From: Bacteroidota bacterium | GTDB taxonomy: Bacteria; Bacteroidota; Kryptoniia; Kryptoniales; JAKASW01 | NCBI GenBank assembly: GCA_021796055.1 | Contig: JAJYOS010000306.1 | Span: 1-7,472 of the forward strand | Length of the DNA stretch: 7,472 nucleotides | Reading direction: 5' to 3' | Shown here: positions 1 through 5,869 of the stretch, one piece after another | Layout: each line of letters starts with the position of its first letter | Numbering within the stretch: the stretch's first letter is position 1 | Translations under genes and position numbers: made by a program | The notes under the pieces: generated by a model | Told to the model about the DNA's origin: nothing | The model's database searches: none | The model's input: only the letters and a program-made list of their open reading frames with translations

Positions 1-240
1 TCTTGGCTTGCCGCCGATGGTCTGATTGAGATAGGAAAAGAATCCATAGCCTCGTTAATGTTGGCACTGGAGGAGCGGGGTGACTCCAGGATCCTCAGGG
101 AGGGAGTCCATCACGTGTTGAAGGGACTTGAGGACAAGGGGCTGTACATCGACGAATACGACATTATCGGCATACTTGAAGACGCCGAGAGGCTCGCGCT
201 ACTTCGACCCACCGCGGCGAAAATTCGTATGAGAAGCTAA
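1..240 (+). CDS. C-terminal fragment of a helical-repeat (HEAT-like) protein
   Basis: The frame is open from the first base to the TAA at 238-240, so only the last 79 residues are present and the start lies outside the window. The visible part is strongly helical. It opens with W-L-A-A-D-G-L-I-E-I-G and continues through LMLALEERGDSRILREGVHHVLKG. The pattern W-x-A-A-x-x-L-x-x-I-G, then L-x-x-A-L, then D-x-x-x-x-R-E-G-x-x-H-x-L resembles a HEAT-type repeat pair, here ending in a short basic tail (KIRMRS). The family is not recognised with certainty and a ferritin-like helical bundle is an alternative. No catalytic motif is visible. The next gene begins about 280 bases downstream, so nothing ties the two functionally. 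Confidence 0.6.
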   Translation, partial: SWLAADGLIEIGKESIASLMLALEERGDSRILREGVHHVLKGLEDKGLYIDEYDIIGILEDAERLALLRPTAAKIRMRS

Positions 241-507
241 GAAAGACGCAGCAGAAGATGCCCGACACGCCGGCCTTCGGATTTCGCCATGTCCGACGTG
301 AACCACGGCATTAGCAGTAGCGTAGACCCTTCGCGCCCCACATCTCTTCGCAATGGCAGAAACGACATCATCGGGGTACACAGGGAAGAGATTTCGTGAT
401 AGCCCGCCTCTTCGAAATCAGGATTCAAACAGGTCGACCGCGTTTTCGCTTCCCGATTGTCCCTGATTCTTGCATGCCGTTCGTAAGTTTGCGATCTTCT
501 TTATGTC

Positions 508-514
508 AGGAGGG
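508..514 (+). promoter_or_regulatory. Ribosome binding site AGGAGGG for the acyltransferase
   Basis: AGGAGGG ends 3 bases before the ATG at 518. It is the only good Shine-Dalgarno sequence near the candidate starts and decides in favour of 518 over the in-frame ATGs at 470 and 503. The spacing is slightly short but usable. Confidence 0.7.
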
Positions 515-517
515 CTT

Positions 518-1675
518 ATGATTACCGAAACTTCACGGCGTACTGCGGAAGCTGAAGTACCTGTTGTCAAGTCGCAGCGTCTCGTATCGCTCGACGTATT
601 CAGAGGAATCACAATCGCGGGGATGATCCTAGTGAACAATCCAGGAAACTGGAGCTTTGTTTATCCGGCTCTTGGACATGCCAAATGGAACGGCTGGACG
701 CCGACGGACCTGATCTTCCCGTTCTTCATTTTCATCGTCGGGGTCGCGATCGCTTACGCATTCGCGAAGCGGTTTGAGATGGGGCAGTCAAAAGGGAAAA
801 TATACCTGAAAATCCTCAGGCGGACTCTGGTGCTCTTCCTTCTCGGACTGATATTGAACGGGTTCCCCGGTTATGACCTGTCGACGATACGTATAATGGG
901 AGTGCTGCAGCGAATTGCGGTGGCATATTTCTTTGCCTCGGTGATCTTCTTGAATTTTAAGGTGAAAGGTCAGGCCGTTTTTCTCTCCGGACTCCTGATC
1001 CTTTATTGGCTGCTGATGATGCTTGTGCCGGTCCCGGGTTACGGGGCGGGCGTGCTTACGAACACAGGAAATCTGTCCGCTTATATCGACAGGGCTATTC
1101 TATCCGTCCATATCTGGTCGGGGTCGAAGTTCTGGGATCCTGAGGGACTTCTTTCGACATTGCCTGCAATTGCAACCGCTCTCACCGGCGTATTGACCGG
1201 AGAATTTCTGAAGTCAAGAAAATCCGACTATGAGAAGGTGTCATGGATGTTCGTCACGGGCTTGGCCGCGATGGTGCTGGGCACAATCTTCGACATGTGG
1301 TTCCCGATAAACAAGAATCTGTGGTCGCCGTCGTACGTCGTGTTTACCAGCGGGATGGCCCTTGTGTTTCTCGCTGCTTGCTATTTCCTGATCGACATAA
1401 AGAATTTCAAGAAAGCCGGCAAGCCGTTCGTGGTGTTCGGCATGAATGCGCTCGCGCTGTTCTTCCTATCGGGGCTGGTCGGACGCATAATCATGCTGCT
1501 GCAGGTCGGGCAGGGCAGCGGCGCTGTCAACCTGAAAGCTTTCATTTACCAGGCGGCATTCGCTTCGTGGGCAGGCGACATGAATGGCTCTCTCTTCTTC
1601 GCGATTGCTTATATATTCTTCTGGTTCCTCATCCTGCTCTGGATGTACAAAAGAAAGATATTCGTGAAAATTTGA
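518..1675 (+). CDS. COG4299/HGSNAT-type membrane acyltransferase (NagX-like)
   Basis: The 385-residue product is a multi-pass inner-membrane protein of the family containing human heparan-alpha-glucosaminide N-acetyltransferase and bacterial NagX-like proteins. These move an acyl group, usually acetyl from acetyl-CoA, across the membrane onto a sugar amine. Family marks are visible in order: R-L-V-S-L-D-V-F-R-G at residues 21-30; G-H-A-K-W-N-G at 53-59, whose His54 matches the active-site His of HGSNAT (K-H-A-S-W-N-G); D-L-I-F-P-F-F-I-F-I-V-G at 64-75; R-I-M-G-V-L-Q-R-I-A at 125-134; and W-D-P-E-G at 206-210. Hydrophobic segments recur to the C-terminus, which ends in a basic tail. Length is normal for the bacterial family. 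The start at 518 is chosen from its RBS; an upstream in-frame ATG at 470 would add 16 unlikely residues. The bacterial substrate is unknown; a cell-wall or glycan amino sugar is inferred. It precedes cfa by 225 bases on the same strand. Confidence 0.9.
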   Translation: MITETSRRTAEAEVPVVKSQRLVSLDVFRGITIAGMILVNNPGNWSFVYPALGHAKWNGWTPTDLIFPFFIFIVGVAIAYAFAKRFEMGQSKGKIYLKILRRTLVLFLLGLILNGFPGYDLSTIRIMGVLQRIAVAYFFASVIFLNFKVKGQAVFLSGLLILYWLLMMLVPVPGYGAGVLTNTGNLSAYIDRAILSVHIWSGSKFWDPEGLLSTLPAIATALTGVLTGEFLKSRKSDYEKVSWMFVTGLAAMVLGTIFDMWFPINKNLWSPSYVVFTSGMALVFLAACYFLIDIKNFKKAGKPFVVFGMNALALFFLSGLVGRIIMLLQVGQGSGAVNLKAFIYQAAFASWAGDMNGSLFFAIAYIFFWFLILLWMYKRKIFVKI

Positions 1676-1678
1676 GCC

Positions 1679-1698
1679 GGGAAACTCCAGGGGTTCCC
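1679..1698 (+). terminator. Weak hairpin just after the acyltransferase stop
   Basis: GGGAA pairs with TTCCC, plus one further C-G pair beyond a bulged A, around a 7-base loop. It begins 3 bases after the TGA. Only a short TT follows, so it lacks the U-tract of a good intrinsic terminator. It may be an attenuating hairpin or chance. Confidence 0.2.
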
Positions 1699-1888
1699 TT
1701 CGGAGAAATGGGCAGGTCATGAACTTTGTGCCCAGGCGACGGCATCTCATGGTTCGTACTGGACAGCCGACGGGAAGCATATCGGTCTGTTTACATGCTT
1801 CGAGAAGTTGCACTTCCGGTGACTGAGGGATAATTTCACTTGATGGCGGTCCATACGAGTGATTGCAGGAAAATCGTTTAGAAGATCC

Positions 1889-1895
1889 GGAGGTG
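1889..1895 (+). promoter_or_regulatory. Ribosome binding site GGAGGTG for cfa
   Basis: GGAGGTG lies 5 bases before the ATG at 1901 and selects it over the in-frame ATG at 1859, which has no comparable site. Starting at 1901 also puts the N-terminus in register with E. coli Cfa. Confidence 0.8.
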
Positions 1896-1900
1896 TGACT

Positions 1901-3022
1901 ATGGGATCTGATAGATATGAATCGCTGGTCACAAGTCTGTTATCTGTGGCCGGAATAGAAATCGGGGGGAGCAATCCATGGGATATCCAGGTACACGACA
2001 GAGGGTTCTATAAACGCGTAGCCACGGAGGTCGAGCTTGGCCTCGGCGAATCCTACATGGACGGGTGGTGGGACGCCGGGAAGCTTGACGAGATGATAAA
2101 CAGAATATTAAGAACAGACCTGCGAAAAGAGGTGAATCACAATTACCGGATCATGCTTAAGCTTGCAGGATTTTTCCTGATAAACATGCAGGCAAAGCGA
2201 AGGGCATTCATCGTCGGCGAGCGGCATTACGACCTGGGAAACGACCTCTTCCGGAACATGCTCGATAAACGAATGAATTACAGCTGCGGCTACTGGAAAG
2301 ACGCGAAGAATCTTGACGAGGCGCAGGAAAACAAGCTCGAACTCATTTGCAGAAAACTGTACCTCAAGCCAGGCATGAAAGTCCTCGATATCGGGTGTGG
2401 ATGGGGAGCGTTCGGAAAATACGCTGCAGAGAAGCATGGCGCCGAGACTGTCGGTTTGACCGTCTCGAAAGAGCAGGTTGCGCTCGGCAGGGAACTCTGC
2501 AGGGGGCTGCCTGTCGAGTTCAGGCTGCAGGATTACAGGGAGGTCGCCGGGAAGTTCGACAGGATAGTATCGGTCGGGATGATCGAGCATGTGGGATACA
2601 GGAATTACCGTGAATACTTCGCCGTGGCAGAAAGATCCCTGAAGGATGACGGAATTTTTTTGCTGCATACAATAGGTAATCCGGTCTCCGCGAAAAGCGG
2701 GGACGCCTGGTCTCACAAATACATTTTCCCAAACGGCATGCTCCCTTCGGTCTCGCAGCTGGGGAAGGCGATCGAGGGACTCTTCGTAATGGAAGACTGG
2801 CACAATTTCGGGGCTTATTACGACAATACGCTGATGGCATGGTTCGACAACTTCATGGCGCGCTGGGATTCATTGCGCGAAAAGTACGGAGAACGGTTTT
2901 TCAGAATGTGGAAGTACTTCCTGCTTTCGAACGCAGGCGCCTTCCGGGCGCGGAGCAATCAGCTCTGGCAGATTGTGCTGTCGAAGAACGGGATGTCCGG
3001 CGGTTACGTCTCGGTCAGGTAG
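1901..3022 (+). CDS. cfa: Cyclopropane-fatty-acyl-phospholipid synthase
   Basis: The 373-residue enzyme transfers a methylene group from S-adenosylmethionine to the cis double bond of unsaturated acyl chains in membrane phospholipids, forming cyclopropane rings that reduce permeability under acid, stationary-phase or other stress. It aligns along its whole length with E. coli Cfa as I recall that sequence. The lipid-binding N-terminal part carries L-G-L-G-E-S-Y-M-D-G-W-W at 46-57. The methyltransferase domain has the SAM-binding loop V-L-D-I-G-C-G-W-G at 161-169. The residues described as forming the bicarbonate/active site in E. coli (Cys139, Glu239, His266, Ile268, Tyr317) all have counterparts with a constant offset of 10: Cys129 (Y-S-C), Glu229 (G-M-I-E-H-V-G), His256 and Ile258 (L-L-H-T-I-G), and Tyr307. 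The W-H-N-F-G motif sits at 300-304. No truncation is seen, so it should be active. It is separated from the acyltransferase by 225 bases and converges on the M23 gene 90 bases later. Confidence 0.97.
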   Translation: MGSDRYESLVTSLLSVAGIEIGGSNPWDIQVHDRGFYKRVATEVELGLGESYMDGWWDAGKLDEMINRILRTDLRKEVNHNYRIMLKLAGFFLINMQAKRRAFIVGERHYDLGNDLFRNMLDKRMNYSCGYWKDAKNLDEAQENKLELICRKLYLKPGMKVLDIGCGWGAFGKYAAEKHGAETVGLTVSKEQVALGRELCRGLPVEFRLQDYREVAGKFDRIVSVGMIEHVGYRNYREYFAVAERSLKDDGIFLLHTIGNPVSAKSGDAWSHKYIFPNGMLPSVSQLGKAIEGLFVMEDWHNFGAYYDNTLMAWFDNFMARWDSLREKYGERFFRMWKYFLLSNAGAFRARSNQLWQIVLSKNGMSGGYVSVR

Positions 3023-3112
3023 CGCGGACCGGTGTACGAAGATGCGCCGCTTTGGCAGCAAATTCTAGATGGCGGCAGGTCCCCCCGGAATTCCGACTAT
3101 CCATCGAGCAGA

Positions 3113-4051
3113 CTAATTGTTTACGACCGTCGCGTAAAATACCGACGTATGAAATTGGGGCCCGTTGAAAAAGAAAAGATTCGGGTCGAGGTGTACGCCG
3201 TCCTTCCTCACTTCGTAGTGGAGATGCGGCCCGGTCGACAGTCCGGTATCTCCGCTGAGTGCGATGACCTGGCCACGTTTTACCTTCTGTCCCGCATGGA
3301 CCACCGGTTTCGAAAGGTGTGCGAAGAGCGTCGAGTAACCGAATCCGTTGTCAATCACGACCGCGTTGCCGTATCCGCCGCGCGGCCCGACATAGGTCAC
3401 GACACCGTTACCGGTTGCATGCACGTGAGTACCCACGTCGCAGGCGAGATCTATTCCCTCGTGCATAAGCATCATGTGAAGTATCGGATGCATCCTCATC
3501 CCGAATCCGTCGGTCTCCCTCGCGTTCCTGACGGGAGAGATGGCCGGAATGTGGCGGAACAACACCTGGTTCTTCTTATATCTCTTAAGTATCTCGGCAT
3601 AGCTCTGCTGCTGCAGCGCGGATTCTCTGCTGAGAACCTGCAGGTTATTTTTTACATCTGTGATGAGCTTGTTGGCGCTCGACGATACCCCGTAGTCCCC
3701 GTTTATCTCGACTCCGCCGACGGCTACCTTCCTGATGTCGCCCGGGATCGGCTTCATATCTACCTCCAGTCTCAGCTCATCATCACTCGTTCTGAGAGCT
3801 TTCATCGATCGGCCGAAGCGATCGAGCTGAAGGTTTAGCGACGCGAGCTGCGCCCTCAAAACGGAATTCTCATTGGCAACGCTTGCCGCGCTTAACTCTC
3901 TCACCCCAAAGAGGTCGACGCCGAAAAAGCCGAGCAAGGCTGTGACGACGGGCACGATCATCATAATGCCCGCTAACGCAGCACTCAGCTTCCGCCAGTC
4001 GAGCGGCTGATAACTTAAATGCGAACTTGAAAAATAGTAGAGTCTTCTCAT
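3113..4051 (-). CDS. Membrane-anchored M23 (LytM-type) peptidase
   Basis: The 312-residue product is a zinc endopeptidase-type envelope protein expected to cut peptidoglycan cross-bridges or act in cell-shape or division control. A short basic cytoplasmic N-terminus (M-R-R-L-Y-Y-F then L-S-Y-Q) leads to one membrane segment at about 23-45. A heptad-like stretch at about 52-98 is probably coiled coil, with further helix at 125-160. The M23 domain fills about 170-295. Zinc ligands appear intact: His197 and Asp201 (H-E-G-I-D) and His278 (H-L-H); the remaining active-site histidines are His245 (A-H-L-S) and His276. G-Y-G-N and G-x-T-G-x-S-T-G-P-H-L-H are also present. Because the metal site is complete, an active hydrolase is more likely than a degenerate activator such as EnvC. 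The start at 4051 is taken from a GGAGGTG site; the frame extends upstream to 4135 but those 28 residues lack an RBS. It is transcribed alone, convergent with cfa. Confidence 0.93.
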   Translation of the reverse strand: MRRLYYFSSSHLSYQPLDWRKLSAALAGIMMIVPVVTALLGFFGVDLFGVRELSAASVANENSVLRAQLASLNLQLDRFGRSMKALRTSDDELRLEVDMKPIPGDIRKVAVGGVEINGDYGVSSSANKLITDVKNNLQVLSRESALQQQSYAEILKRYKKNQVLFRHIPAISPVRNARETDGFGMRMHPILHMMLMHEGIDLACDVGTHVHATGNGVVTYVGPRGGYGNAVVIDNGFGYSTLFAHLSKPVVHAGQKVKRGQVIALSGDTGLSTGPHLHYEVRKDGVHLDPNLFFFNGPQFHTSVFYATVVNN

Positions 4052-4054
4052 CCA

Positions 4055-4061
4055 CACCTCC
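4055..4061 (-). promoter_or_regulatory. Ribosome binding site GGAGGTG for the M23 gene
   Basis: Reading the minus strand, GGAGGTG is followed by TGG and then the ATG at 4051. It fixes the start 28 codons inside the longest open frame, so the membrane segment sits near the true N-terminus. Confidence 0.75.
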
Positions 4062-4383
4062 GTCAGAGAGAAAACAAGTGATATGCCGGGAATAGGCGCG
4101 GCAATCAACGGCCAACAGATGCAAACCCGAAACAAATCTGCGCGAATCGCGAACAGAGCGTGAAATGAAAGACCGCTGTCCTACTCCAGGATAGTCATTC
4201 TTACAGTCCACAGGAAATTTTGCCTTGGTAGAGCTTGTTCTAATTGCCTCCGGCTTGCCAATTCAAGGCACATAGGGCGGATCCTGAATTGACCGCGCCG
4301 GGAACAGCGTGTACATTCTTATTCGGCGTTTTTCGAGAGAAGTTGAGAACCTTTGCCGAACTTCGGAGCGTTGTAGTGGATGA
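4062..4383. other. Intergenic region with no recognisable gene
   Basis: This stretch lies between the start of the M23 gene and the propeller fragment, which are divergent. Frames are short on both strands, none has a usable RBS or a recognisable product. The M23 promoter should lie here, but I could not pick out a convincing -35/-10 pair or a Bacteroidota-type TTTG/TAnnTTTG pair. No repeat or terminator stood out. Confidence 0.5.
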
Positions 4384-4761
4384 AAACAGGGTATAGATGG
4401 TAACTTTTTCTTGCATTGGTTTCATCGTAACTGGTTTTACGACGTGACGAAATTGAACGTCGACGGCTCGGCTCAATGGAGTAATAACATTGCGAGTGCT
4501 CAGGGTACCAGCGACCTTCCTAATGGTTCGAGCGCATCATGGATCCAGGTCTTACCTGACGGAGATTGGGTTTCGTGCGGGGATGGTGGAGGTTCAATCG
4601 TTTTCCAGGAGTTTGACGGCGCCGGGACACTCAGATCGCAGAAGCTTATCAATGCTCCGTTTCCGGGAGATGTGATTGTGGCTTGTTCCGATGGTGGATT
4701 TCTTATTGCAGGGGGGTCGGGCGTTATAAAGACAGACCCAAACGGCGACTTCAATCAGTAG
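4384..4761 (+). pseudogene. Fragment of a secreted beta-propeller-type repeat protein
   Basis: The frame is open after a TGA at 4381-4383. The first possible start is a TTG at 4411, which has no ribosome binding site and would give 116 residues. Numbering from there, three similar strand-and-turn units can be seen: K-L-N-V-D-G (14-19), E-F-D-G-A-G (67-72) and K-T-D-P-N-G (107-112). The last two are preceded by V-L-P-D-G-D-W-V-S-C-G and C-S-D-G-G-F-L-I-A-G-G. This D-G-G-F-x-x-A-G-G ... x-K-T-D-x-N-G pattern is typical of secreted proteins with propeller blades of about 40-50 residues. There is no signal peptide and too few blades for a closed propeller. The frame stops at TAG (4759-4761) and then stays open for 15 more protein-like codons to a TGA at 4807-4809. 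It is best read as an internal remnant of a larger gene; the exact family is unknown. Confidence 0.55.
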
Positions 4762-4898
4762 TTCGAAGCCCTTCCCATCATTTCCCAATCGGTTCTCCCT
4801 CAAAATTGACTTTGTCGGGAGAACATGTCACTTTATTGAAATGTTGGAAACGTATTGGGGTCTCACCTAGTCCACAGAACGAGGAGAAGGGAGCGGTA

Positions 4899-5186
4899 AT
4901 GAAAACTAGACTTACGCGTTTTATTTCGGGCTTGGCAGGGCTGGCACTTGCTGCGATTGCAGACGTGCTCCTCGGAAATCATAACCCCTCAGGGAGACTT
5001 CCTCTCACGTTTCCGGTAAAATGGCAGGACTGTTCCGCTTACGGTTCCTACAAACACCAGGACAGCTTGTCGGTCTACAGCGACGGAGTATTTGTCGGCT
5101 ACAGGCGGTTCGGCAAGCATAACATCAAACCGCTTTTCCCGTTCGGGTACAAGTTATCGAAGACACAACCAAGAGGAATATCATGA
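4899..5186 (+). CDS. Signal peptide fused to the C-terminal end of a GH3 glycosidase (truncated remnant)
   Basis: The 95-residue ORF has a good RBS (AAGGGAG, 5 bases before the ATG). Residues 1-19 look like a Sec signal peptide: basic M-K-T-R-L-T-R-F, then a hydrophobic G-L-A-G-L-A-L-A-A. From about residue 20 the sequence becomes the end of a glycoside hydrolase family 3 beta-glucosidase-like protein: I-A-D-V-L-L-G-N-H-N-P-S-G-R-L-P-L-T-F-P (20-39), Y-S-D-G-V-F-V-G-Y-R-R-F (60-71) and P-L-F-P-F-G-Y-K-L-S (78-87). GH3 enzymes usually exceed 700 residues. The whole catalytic barrel, including the nucleophile Asp, and most of the second domain are missing, as is the usual C-terminal fibronectin-like domain. 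An in-frame internal deletion is the simplest explanation, with the junction near 4950-4958. It cannot be a working glycosidase, although a short secreted product is possible. Its TGA overlaps the ATG of the next ORF by 4 bases. Confidence 0.75.
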   Translation: MKTRLTRFISGLAGLALAAIADVLLGNHNPSGRLPLTFPVKWQDCSAYGSYKHQDSLSVYSDGVFVGYRRFGKHNIKPLFPFGYKLSKTQPRGIS

Positions 5187-5560
5187 CGGGTGTTTCGAGA
5201 ATGACTAACCGAGGCTCGATGGTTGCTCTTCTGTTGGAGGCTGTGCTTGTCGCCGCGGTATTTGCCGTCAGCGGTCAAGCCGCGCGCGCGCGAGCCGCAG
5301 AAGTTCACATTGGCAAACGGCGTGGTTGCGGTAACCGTGAATCTGGATTCCGGGAAAATCTAGTCCGAGAGATTGTCTTTGGTCCGAACCTGGGCGCGAG
5401 AACAGGGTGGAGTACCGGCAAGCGTCGACGCCGGGAATTCAGGAGGGGCATTTGTGAATCGAAGGCCGGCACGACTCCGGCGACCGGATGCTTTGCAATG
5501 ACAGACGTCGGTCATGCCCCAACTGCAAACACGCACAAGAACAAATACTGGAAGAGTTAA
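5183..5560 (+). pseudogene. Frameshifted secreted-protein gene, possibly polysaccharide-lyase-like
   Basis: The start ATG overlaps the preceding stop (ATGA) and has AGAGGA 5 bases upstream, so translational coupling to the GH3 remnant is likely. Residues 7-36 look like a signal peptide (M-T-N-R, then V-A-L-L-L-E-A-V-L-V-A-A-V-F-A-V, then S-G-Q-A-A). After the (CG)6 tract at 5281-5292 this frame becomes Arg/Gly-rich and unlike a normal protein. The frame one base later instead reads E-P-Q-K-F-T-L-A-N-G-V-V-A-V-T-V-N-L-D-S-G-K-I before a TAG at 5370-5372. That is the kind of opening beta-strand pair seen in mature polysaccharide lyases and related carbohydrate-active enzymes (F-x-L-x-N-G-x-V-x-V-x-V-x-x-x-x-G-x-I). 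One extra CG unit would join signal peptide and this frame exactly. Beyond about 5400 no frame looks coding. The lyase resemblance is weak inference; the loss of frame is better supported. Confidence 0.5.
5281..5292 (+). repeat. (CG)6 dinucleotide tract at a probable frameshift
   Basis: Six CG units sit just after the signal-peptide region of the ORF at 5183. Such tracts gain or lose units by slippage. Seven units would put the signal peptide in frame with the protein-like stretch that follows. Confidence 0.6.
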
Positions 5561-5857
5561 CCATCGGAGACAGGTTGTTCTGATAAGAGCCGGGCAGACG
5601 CAAGAAACGAAAGGTCACGACGTATTTCCATCCGTCACAAGCGAATCTGCGCCACGGAAGTACCTGCATCCGCGCCCGTCGTAAACTCCGTCTTCGATTT
5701 TCATTCGCACCTGTATGCCGTCTTAGTGCCATCTTCCGCATCTTATCCTGTTGCAAATTCAGTGAGAATGGGGTAACGTTAGGAAAATCCGGAGCTGCAA
5801 TGAACCGTTATACTCTTTACCTTCTGACGTACGTACATGGGGGCACACTTAATAATG
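5561..5857. other. Intergenic region upstream of the lipoprotein gene; no gene seen
   Basis: No frame on either strand has both an RBS and a recognisable product. The promoter of the downstream lipoprotein gene should lie here. The best -10-like hexamer is TATACT at 5809-5814, 56 bases before the ATG, but no good -35 lies 16-18 bases before it, so it is not called as a promoter. A minus-strand frame ending near 5610 reads like protein for about 35 codons but lacks a ribosome binding site. Confidence 0.4.
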
Positions 5858-5865
5858 AGGAGGTT
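5858..5865 (+). promoter_or_regulatory. Ribosome binding site AGGAGGTT for the lipoprotein gene
   Basis: This near-perfect Shine-Dalgarno sequence lies 4 bases before the ATG at 5870 (6 from the AGGAGG core). It selects that start over the in-frame ATGs at 5837 and 5855, the latter of which is too close to the site. Confidence 0.85.
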
Positions 5866-5869
5866 AACA

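Noticed and set aside
1676..1822. Frame stays open for 48 codons after the acyltransferase stop, with a protein-like Y-W-T-A-D-G-K-H-I-G-L-F stretch
   Set aside because: The family normally ends with the basic tail seen before the TGA, and an opening of this length is not rare by chance. No start or RBS of its own.
2108..2803. 231-residue minus-strand frame inside cfa
   Set aside because: cfa aligns with its family over the full length, so the antisense frame is a by-product.
3086..3095. 10-base palindrome CGGAATTCCG between cfa and the M23 gene, considered as a shared terminator
   Set aside because: No loop and no T-tract on either side; too short to terminate transcription.
3032..3838. 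268-residue plus-strand frame opposite the M23 peptidase
   Set aside because: It is antisense to a gene with a complete zinc site and its own RBS; the translation is Arg/His/Val-rich with no domain.
5498..5515. Imperfect 18-base palindrome, ATGAC-x-GACGTC-x-GTCAT (16 of 18 positions)
   Set aside because: About one such match is expected by chance in a window this size, and it lies at the end of a decayed ORF rather than at a promoter.
5608..5715. Minus-strand small frame reading M-K-I-E-D-G-V-Y-D-G-R-G-C-R-Y-F and on to a TGA
   Set aside because: Only about 30 codons, no ribosome binding site before the ATG, and a stop codon a few codons upstream; could be a remnant but cannot be supported.
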